Below, one piece after another: positions 58,123 to 64,000 of a stretch of 64,000 nt of DNA; position 1 is the stretch's first letter; each line of letters begins with the position of its first letter. This stretch comes from Schlesneria sp. DSM 10557 (GTDB lineage Bacteria; Planctomycetota; Planctomycetia; Planctomycetales; Planctomycetaceae). The stretch is taken from positions 1,364,001 to 1,428,000 of the forward strand of contig NZ_CP124747.1 of the NCBI RefSeq assembly GCF_041860085.1, written 5' to 3'. Made by a program: the position numbers and the translations under genes. The notes below the pieces were generated by a model, which was not told the origin of the DNA, did not search any database, and saw only the letters and a program-made list of their open reading frames with translations.

Positions 58123-59019
58123 TCAGGTGTATTCGGGCAGGAACCGTTTCCAGTTTTCATAAATGATGTTGTGAATGACTTCATCAGAGACACGAGGAAA
58201 CTTCGTTCCCTCGACGACATCGTTGACTTTCCATTGTCCCGCGATGACCTGAGAGAATGTGGCAGACGGAAAGTCCGATCCTATGATCAGTTTATGCTCG
58301 ACCCCGTATTCAATCGCCGTCATGAAGGCCTGGTAGTGACGGAGCGGTCGGTAATGTAATGCTGACACATTGGCATAGAGATTGGGGTGCTTCCGAATCA
58401 GGACAACGCACTCGGTTTCCCAGGGGTGCCCCATGTGGGCAATCACGATTCGCAGATCCGGGCAGGCAATGGCAATATCTTCCAGTTGCACAGGGTTGGC
58501 ATACTTGAGCGGACCGGGGCGAACGAACGACGTCCCCTGATGAATATTGACAGGAATGCCAAGCGATTCCGCTTTACGGAAGAGCGGCAGGTGACGGGGG
58601 TCTTGCGGGTCCCAGTTCTGATAGATCGGCGACACCTTCAGACCACGGAAACCAAGCTGGTTCACGTAGTAGTCCAGTTGGCTAACACACTCAGGGTCAT
58701 TGGGATCGACGGAACACCAGCCGATGAAACGATCCGAATGCTCGCGGACGAATTTCGCGATCAGTTCCTGGTCGGCATGAATGCCACAAAAAGGGGCGAC
58801 GATCCCAAAGACGATCACCTTATCGGCGGTACGCGTGGCCTCCAGTAATTGCTCGGGTCGGGAATCGAACGTGTTTTTATAACTGACATCGTCGCCTGCA
58901 TAGTAAACATCGGATGAGAGCTTCATCTTTGCCCGTTTAGCTTCCCAGGCGAATTCGACAAATTCCTCAGAGTAATGATCCGGGTACCACATCAAATTCG
59001 TATGTGTATCAAACAGCAC
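58123..59019 (-). CDS. Amidohydrolase-2 (COG2159) family enzyme (copy 2), altered HxH
   Basis: 298 residues, paralogous to the enzyme at 45203: GFRGLKVSPIYQNW, VNIHQGTSFV, IVIAHMGHPWETE, HPNLYANVSALHYRP and LIIGSDFPS. The N-terminal metal motif reads DTHTNLMW, so the second His of HxH is Asn. The remaining His and the Asp of GSDFP are intact. Metal binding may be changed, and the enzyme could be a decarboxylase-type member or have lost hydrolase activity. GTG 59019 has GGAG upstream. It lies 207 bases ahead of the Kelch gene in the same run. Confidence 0.88.
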   Translation of the reverse strand: MLFDTHTNLMWYPDHYSEEFVEFAWEAKRAKMKLSSDVYYAGDDVSYKNTFDSRPEQLLEATRTADKVIVFGIVAPFCGIHADQELIAKFVREHSDRFIGWCSVDPNDPECVSQLDYYVNQLGFRGLKVSPIYQNWDPQDPRHLPLFRKAESLGIPVNIHQGTSFVRPGPLKYANPVQLEDIAIACPDLRIVIAHMGHPWETECVVLIRKHPNLYANVSALHYRPLRHYQAFMTAIEYGVEHKLIIGSDFPSATFSQVIAGQWKVNDVVEGTKFPRVSDEVIHNIIYENWKRFLPEYT

Positions 59020-59239
59020 GTTGCACTCCGGCAGGTATCAGAGATGGTCGAGCAGAGGTCAGTGATCGGCACAAGCTCCCAACGGTTTGAGCACGGGATT
59101 ACGCTCTCGTACCTGAACTGGTTTCAACGGTCTCGGACGAGGAAACACCAATGACGGCAATTTAAGGAAAACGCGTGTCACGAATTTGATCGACATTCGA
59201 AGTCTGGACAGCACAATGCCAGTCGATCCTGTGGATTCT

Positions 59240-60154
59240 TCATTCTTTCTTCGTCACAGGAACTGCGGGACCGACATACTTGCGATTGATACCACACCCC
59301 ACCGTTCCACTACCGTAGTAGCCGATGGAAATTCGTCCCACATGCGTCAGCAGGTCATAGGCATCCCAGCGATTCCAGCCATAATCCACTTCCATCCAGA
59401 GAATCAGCCTCGCGTAGGCTTCGGCGATCGCCCGTTCTGGCGAGTTCTGGGTGGCAACCGTCATGAGAAACTCGGGGTTCGCGATTCGGATTCCTGTGAG
59501 CGGTGATCCACGAAGCAGATCGACCTGAATTGTCGACCACGCTGCCATCTCAAGACCGGTTGCAGAGAGCTCGCCATGCCCCATCGCGGCGTGCGCGTCT
59601 CCCAGATACAGGTAGCCACCCGGCACAGAAACAGGAAGAAACAGCGTGCTTCCTGGACAGACCTCCACCAGATCCATGTTCCCCCCGTGGGGTCCGGCGG
59701 GGCCAGTGGTGGGTACACCCCAGTCAGGCGCTGTTCCGATGCATCCGAGCATCGGCTGGTAGGGAATCTGAATTCGTTCTTTCCAATGGATGAACCCATC
59801 GCGAATCGGACTGACGTGGGCTCCATGAGGGACCTCTGCCCCCAACCATTCGACCAGTTGTTTCGGAGCCCCCGTATAAGTCGCACACTGACCGTCCCGG
59901 GGTTCGATCGACTTGATCGTGACGGCCAGATAGTCCCCTTTCTCGGCCCCATCAACGACAATCGGACCCGCGACGGGGTTGCTGTAAGGAACGACAGACT
60001 TGTCCCGACGATCGCCCGCAGAACGAATTTGACCAGAGAGAGCGTCTTCCGATTCGACACAAAAAGTCTCACCCGGCTTGACGCGACATCGCGGTTGGCA
60101 GTGCCGACTGAATTCATAGACGAGAGGTTGCGCTGGTACCCGTTGCATACACAT
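59240..60154 (-). CDS. Acetamidase/formamidase family enzyme
   Basis: 304-residue enzyme of the FmdA/AmdA family, which hydrolyses formamide or acetamide to the acid and ammonia. Typical segments: SNPVAGPIVVDGAEKGDYLA, MLGCIGTAPDWG, TTGPAGPHGGNMDLVEVCPG, VPGGYLYLGDAHAAMGHGEL, and YDLLTHVGRISIGYYGSG at the C-terminus. ATG 60154 is the start. It is the first gene of the minus-strand run and faces the divergent GntR gene across 532 bases. Formamide would be the natural product for it if the dimethylformamidase-like enzymes release a formyl amide, but this link is inference. Confidence 0.92.
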   Translation of the reverse strand: MCMQRVPAQPLVYEFSRHCQPRCRVKPGETFCVESEDALSGQIRSAGDRRDKSVVPYSNPVAGPIVVDGAEKGDYLAVTIKSIEPRDGQCATYTGAPKQLVEWLGAEVPHGAHVSPIRDGFIHWKERIQIPYQPMLGCIGTAPDWGVPTTGPAGPHGGNMDLVEVCPGSTLFLPVSVPGGYLYLGDAHAAMGHGELSATGLEMAAWSTIQVDLLRGSPLTGIRIANPEFLMTVATQNSPERAIAEAYARLILWMEVDYGWNRWDAYDLLTHVGRISIGYYGSGTVGCGINRKYVGPAVPVTKKE

Positions 60155-60686
60155 CCCGCATCAACTGCCACCCCGAAAAGGGGGGATAGGTTGGTGATGA
60201 TGCAGGAGCCACGCACCCGCATTTTTTGGATACGGTATACAATCCATCCAGACTGATGTCAAACGGCCCGAACGTATTGAGCGACCCAAGTGGCTGGCCT
60301 TTTTCGGGAGACGGATCCCGCCTGACGAAACTGGAAGGGGATCTCTCTCTGCCCAACCCGCTGCTATAATCGTTACGGCTTAACGATTGAGAATCATGGA
60401 AGATTCCTTAATGTTATCGGCCTCCTTCACTCAGACGAATCGACGGAATAACAGATTGCCTGCGAGCGCATCGCTTCTGGCAGTTCGTCATTTTTTGTGC
60501 CCGTATGTAACACTCCCCCCGATATGCGTTCGATTCTCCCTGATGACCCTGGCCAGCTTCACATGTCCTCCTGGATGAGGATGTCCGGCAATGACGCCTG
60601 GATTGCAACCAATTGTCGATTGTGTACAAACCACTTCCTCGATATCGTAGATTTCAAACGGGTATGCCCCGGGAAAGATAAACCAC
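60155..60686. other. Divergent regulatory region of the GntR gene and the amide-degradation run
   Basis: 532 bases between the acetamidase start (minus) and the GntR start (plus). Contains a perfect palindrome at 60368-60388 and the partly symmetric GATACGGTATAC near 60230. Small frames in it (for example 60387-60578) have no domain or ribosome-binding site and are not called. Confidence 0.5.
60368..60388. promoter_or_regulatory. Candidate GntR operator
   Basis: AATCGTTA (60368-60375) and TAACGATT (60381-60388) are exact inverse complements around CGGCT. It lies between the divergent acetamidase and GntR genes, where an autoregulated FadR-type repressor would bind, although the size is larger than the usual GntR site. 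Not followed by a T-run, so a terminator is less likely. Confidence 0.5.
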
Positions 60687-61439
60687 ATGAGTCGGCCCGT
60701 GATTTCCGTTCTGGATCAGATTGCTTCTCGATTGCGTGCGGACGTTCGCAAGGGGGTCTTCGTTCCAGGTGACGCTCTGCGTGAAGAGCACCTTGCCAGT
60801 CGCTTTGGCGTCAGCCGCAGCCCGATTCGTCAGGTGCTGCAGCAGTTGACGTTCGAAGGGTTACTTCACGCCCGACCGAATTGTGGCACCGTCGTCGCGG
60901 AACCGCCAACCCGCGAAGTTGCGGAGGTGCTTTACGAATGTCGGGCCAAACTGGAATGCATTGCCCTGCGGCAATGTTTCCATCTGCTGGACGACGCTGA
61001 CTTCAAGCAGTGGCGCGATATCCTCGAAGAAATGTATGAGTGCTGCGACAGGGAAGATCACAGCGGCGCGTTCCACCAGGATTCACTATTCCACCGGGTC
61101 ATTATCGATAAGGCTTCCCCGGCTGGATCACTGGGCGTCTACTTTGCGATTGCAGGTGCAACAAGTGAGTACCTGACGGTCGACCGCAATCGCCCGTTCC
61201 ATGCGGATTTCCGGGAACTCTATGGAATGCACGCAGCGCTCTATGCCATGTTCCAACTCGGCGATATCGAGGTTGCCTGCGAAGCGTTGTCACAGCACAT
61301 ATTGAAACAGGAATTTGTCGCCGCCTCATGTCGTTGCTGGACCGAAGCAGGGAAGCCACGTGAAATTGATGGAGTCTATGACAAGCTGGCACAACCTTTG
61401 CGGCGGGCCGTCAAAAAGAAGAAGGAAGCAGACAAGTAG
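60687..61439 (+). CDS. GntR-family regulator, FCD (FadR-like) type
   Basis: 250 residues. The N-terminal winged helix-turn-helix is EEHLASRFGVSRSPIRQVLQ (33-52) with LLHARPNCGTVV as the wing. The all-helical FCD effector domain covers about 77-225, with possible metal ligands in DSLFHRVI and HAALYAMFQLGD. FCD regulators respond to carboxylates such as sugar acids and 2-oxo acids, in agreement with the ACS-type permease. The C-terminal tail is Lys-rich. ATG 60687 has GGGAAAG upstream. It is divergent from the minus-strand run and is the only regulator seen in the island, so it probably controls it. Confidence 0.93.
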   Translation: MSRPVISVLDQIASRLRADVRKGVFVPGDALREEHLASRFGVSRSPIRQVLQQLTFEGLLHARPNCGTVVAEPPTREVAEVLYECRAKLECIALRQCFHLLDDADFKQWRDILEEMYECCDREDHSGAFHQDSLFHRVIIDKASPAGSLGVYFAIAGATSEYLTVDRNRPFHADFRELYGMHAALYAMFQLGDIEVACEALSQHILKQEFVAASCRCWTEAGKPREIDGVYDKLAQPLRRAVKKKKEADK

Positions 61440-61593
61440 CACCTGTAGAACAGTGTGCATCAATGGCCTGTACCCCTATTGAGAAGATTGCTCGTGGGGG
61501 TGAGCTACGAATTGGCGGAATGGAGAATACCCGGAAGTCACATTGAGGGTCAGGCGTTTTCAAGGGCAGAGGTGCTAACCAACGAGGCGGTCG

Positions 61594-63012
61594 ATGCTTC
61601 ATTTGTTCACGAATCCCACGCACAATTCCGGGCAAGTGACACGACGTCAATTGCTGAAGATGAGTGCGCTCTCGACCGGTATCGCGGGCGGATTAGGCCA
61701 TCTCCCTCAAGCCAAAGCAGAGACACATTCTTCCCGCGGCCGTGCGAAAGGATGCATCTATCTCTTTCTCTGTGGTGGGCCCTCACAGCCGGATCTCTGG
61801 GACCTTAAGCCCTTAGCTCCCAGCGGCGTCCGATCAGAGTTTGATTCGATTGCGACGAGTGTACCGGGATTGCACTTTGGGGAACTCATCCCACAGGTCG
61901 CACGTCATGCCGACAAGTTGGCAGTGATCAGGTCGATGACACATACAGACAACGATCACGTCGGAGCGATCGTTCACTCCCTGCTGGGTCAACTCCCTGC
62001 TGGCCCCGGGCAGTTCTATATCGACCGAAAAGATCACCCCGGCCTCGGAGCTATCGTTCAAAGTCAGCGACCTCAAAATAGTCCCCTTCCGCCCTGGATC
62101 GTCTTACCCAGATACTTCACCACGGGATCCCCGGCATACAAAGGCCAGTCTGCGGGCTTCCTCGGTTCCCCCTACGATCCGCTCGTTTTCAATAAGGAAA
62201 CGAAAGCTTCTCTCTCCGATTCCCCCCTCACTTTAGGAGATTTGGAGCTTTCAGCCGGTATCACACGTGAACGTCTGATGGCACGTCATGACCTGTCCCG
62301 TTCCCTCGGTCAGAAGTTGACCGCCGGGAATACGGCGCGTGCGGACGAGATGTTCGAACAGGCTTTCGGCATGCTGGTTACTCCTGCTGTTCGCCGGGCC
62401 CTGCAGCTCGACGACGAATCGACACAGACCCGAGAGCGTTACGGCAGAAACGAATACGGACAAAGCCTGCTGATGGCGCGACGTCTGATCGAAGCAGGGG
62501 TCCAGTTCGTCAACGTCTTCTGGACGTTCTTTGATTCCAAAGGCTGTCAGTTTAACCTGTGGGACAACCATGGTGTCGCCAACGACGTGTGTGGAATTGA
62601 CGGTCAACTGACGGGACGGCAACAACTGACGCACCAGTACTGCACTCCCTCCTTTGATCGATCATTTTCGGCCCTGATTGAAGACCTGTCTGATCGGGGA
62701 CTTCTGGACGAGACACTCGTAGCGGTGGCAGGAGAATTCGGCAGAACGCCCAAGATCAACGCTACGGCCGGACGCGATCACTGGGCACACTGTTACACAC
62801 AGCTTCTTGCAGGAGGGGGCGTTCGTGGTGGGAGTATCTGGGGTGAGAGCGACGCACAAGGGGCTTATGTCGCACGCGATCCCGTCAGCCCGGACGACTT
62901 CGCCGCCACCATCCTGCACGCCTTTGGCATCGATGCGGAGTCGCTGATTAAAGACAACCTGGGCAGACCTTTACCGGTCACAACGGGGCGTCCTGTCACA
63001 GCGTTGTTCTGA
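61594..63012 (+). CDS. DUF1501 protein with Tat-type signal
   Basis: 472 residues of the DUF1501 family. Tat-type motif TRRQLLKMSALSTG (16-29), then IYLFLCGGPSQPDLWDLKPL, RSMTHTDNDHVGA, LWDNHGVANDV, VAVAGEFGRTPKI and GRDHWAHCYTQLL. ATG 61594 has GAGGCGG upstream. It is clearly different from the DUF1501 at 52627. It is followed after 64 bases by a DUF1549-type cytochrome gene on the same strand, the usual planctomycete pairing. The pair begins 155 bases after the GntR gene and may be a separate unit. Confidence 0.92.
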   Translation: MLHLFTNPTHNSGQVTRRQLLKMSALSTGIAGGLGHLPQAKAETHSSRGRAKGCIYLFLCGGPSQPDLWDLKPLAPSGVRSEFDSIATSVPGLHFGELIPQVARHADKLAVIRSMTHTDNDHVGAIVHSLLGQLPAGPGQFYIDRKDHPGLGAIVQSQRPQNSPLPPWIVLPRYFTTGSPAYKGQSAGFLGSPYDPLVFNKETKASLSDSPLTLGDLELSAGITRERLMARHDLSRSLGQKLTAGNTARADEMFEQAFGMLVTPAVRRALQLDDESTQTRERYGRNEYGQSLLMARRLIEAGVQFVNVFWTFFDSKGCQFNLWDNHGVANDVCGIDGQLTGRQQLTHQYCTPSFDRSFSALIEDLSDRGLLDETLVAVAGEFGRTPKINATAGRDHWAHCYTQLLAGGGVRGGSIWGESDAQGAYVARDPVSPDDFAATILHAFGIDAESLIKDNLGRPLPVTTGRPVTALF

Positions 63013-63076
63013 ATCGCCCTCATTCTGTTGTTAGCGGAAGCAAGGCTCTACGGCAGCTTAATCTGGAATCAGCGTC

Positions 63077-64000
63077 ATGCAATGGATGATCCGGCTACTT
63101 TCCGTCAACGCCTTTGTCGCAGTCGCCTCTGTCGCGGGCGCACAGGAAGTGGACTATCTGAAAGAGATTCAACCCATCCTGAAACAGCGGTGCTGGTCCT
63201 GTCACGGTGCATTACAGCAGCAGGTACAACTTCGTCTCGATACCAGGCAAAGTATGGTCAAAGGAGGAGACACCGGTCCCGCGATTGTTCCTGGACATCC
63301 CGAACAGAGCTTGCTGATAGAGCGAATCTCGTCCCCTGATCCCGCGATGCGGATGCCCACCGAAGGGGCCCCTTTATCGGCCGCTCAAATTGACTTGATC
63401 CGGAGATGGATCGAGCAGGGTGCCACGGCTCCCGCTGACGAACTCCCCGAGCCGGATCCACGAGAACACTGGGCGTTTAAAGCCCCCGTCCGACCGAAGA
63501 TTCCTGCGGTTGATTTGCCTGGTACGCCCCAGCATCCCATTGATGCGTTTATCCTGGCTGAACTTGGTCGCCATGGACTCAAGCCGGGTCCTCAAGCCGA
63601 CAAGTCCACTCTTCTACGACGTGTCTACCTGGACTTGATCGGCGTTCCGCCAACCCCCGAAGAACTGCGTCAGTTCCTGGCAGATGATTCTCTCGTCGCG
63701 TATGAAGTGGTGGTCGACCGGTTACTTCAAGACAGCCGCTATGGTGAGCGTTGGGGCCGTCACTGGCTGGATATCTGGAGATACAGCGACTGGTACGGAC
63801 GGCGATACGTCCCCGACGTCTGGAACAGCGCACCACAGGTCTGGCGCTGGCGCGACTGGGTCGTTCGTTCCCTGAACTCCGATCGTGGCTATGACTACAT
63901 GGTTCAGTCGATGATCGCCGGTGATGAAATTAACCCGGAAGAGAATGACTCCGCAGTCGCAACCGGCTATCTGATTCGCAACTGGTACGCCCTTAATCAC
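63077..64000 (+). CDS. Cytochrome-DUF1549 protein, cut by the right edge
   Basis: The first 308 residues are present; the gene continues past the window. A signal peptide (IRLLSVNAFVAVASVAGAQE) is followed by a planctomycete cytochrome c domain (YLKEIQPILKQRCWSCHGAL, heme motif CWSCH 39-43; later GHPEQSLLIERISSPDPAMR and MPTEGAPLS) and the start of DUF1549 (HPIDAFILAELGRHGLKPGP, LLRRVYLDLIGVPPTPEELR, YGERWGRHWLDIWRYSDWYG). ATG 63077 is taken as start; ATG 63086 is possible. DUF1553 should follow outside the window. It pairs with the DUF1501 gene just upstream. Confidence 0.92.
   Translation, partial: MQWMIRLLSVNAFVAVASVAGAQEVDYLKEIQPILKQRCWSCHGALQQQVQLRLDTRQSMVKGGDTGPAIVPGHPEQSLLIERISSPDPAMRMPTEGAPLSAAQIDLIRRWIEQGATAPADELPEPDPREHWAFKAPVRPKIPAVDLPGTPQHPIDAFILAELGRHGLKPGPQADKSTLLRRVYLDLIGVPPTPEELRQFLADDSLVAYEVVVDRLLQDSRYGERWGRHWLDIWRYSDWYGRRYVPDVWNSAPQVWRWRDWVVRSLNSDRGYDYMVQSMIAGDEINPEENDSAVATGYLIRNWYALNH

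Overview
The window looks like a chromosomal segment of a planctomycete, probably of the Planctomycetales. The signs are the families it carries: DUF1501 and DUF1549/DUF1553 proteins, PVC-type propeller proteins with a C-terminal heme-binding domain, very large secreted multi-heme proteins, Tat-exported Gfo/Idh/MocA oxidoreductases, and a GxxExxY gene. I found no rRNA or tRNA gene and no CRISPR array. Domain calls come from reading motifs by eye; no database search was run.

Layout. 0.3-4.2 kb: TspO-like membrane protein, a secreted fasciclin-domain protein, an ECF sigma factor with its RskA-like anti-sigma factor, and a SOUL heme-binding protein. 4.4-12.2 kb: a 1967-residue secreted protein with five CXXCH motifs, then a lipoprotein of unknown function. 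12.2-18.3 kb: nadA, an ftsW-type SEDS gene, a complete group IIC intron lodged at the foot of a terminator, and a Tat-exported oxidoreductase. 18.6-28.7 kb: a minus-strand moxR-bat cluster (MoxR ATPase, DUF58, a BatD-like lipoprotein, BatA, a BatB-BatC fusion, BatD, BatE). 29-41.6 kb: planctomycete cytochrome-type proteins, plsY, a GxxExxY gene bracketed by palindromic repeats that look like remains of neighbouring copies, and another oxidoreductase. 42.2-43.3 kb: three small stress-type genes ending at a strong hairpin.

43.8-64 kb: a catabolic island. It holds two enolase-superfamily enzymes, two amidohydrolases of the COG2159 type, two N,N-dimethylformamidase-like proteins, a creatininase-family hydrolase, an acetamidase/formamidase, a fumarylacetoacetate-hydrolase-family enzyme, a DapA-like lyase, an MFS permease, a secreted Kelch protein, two DUF1501 proteins, a DUF1549-type cytochrome protein cut by the right edge, and a GntR regulator with a perfect palindrome upstream. 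Three enzyme types occur twice and three unrelated amide-hydrolase folds occur together. I infer a pathway for an imported amide- or lactam-containing acid, with secreted helper proteins; the substrate cannot be read from the sequence. This island is the best candidate for an undescribed system here.
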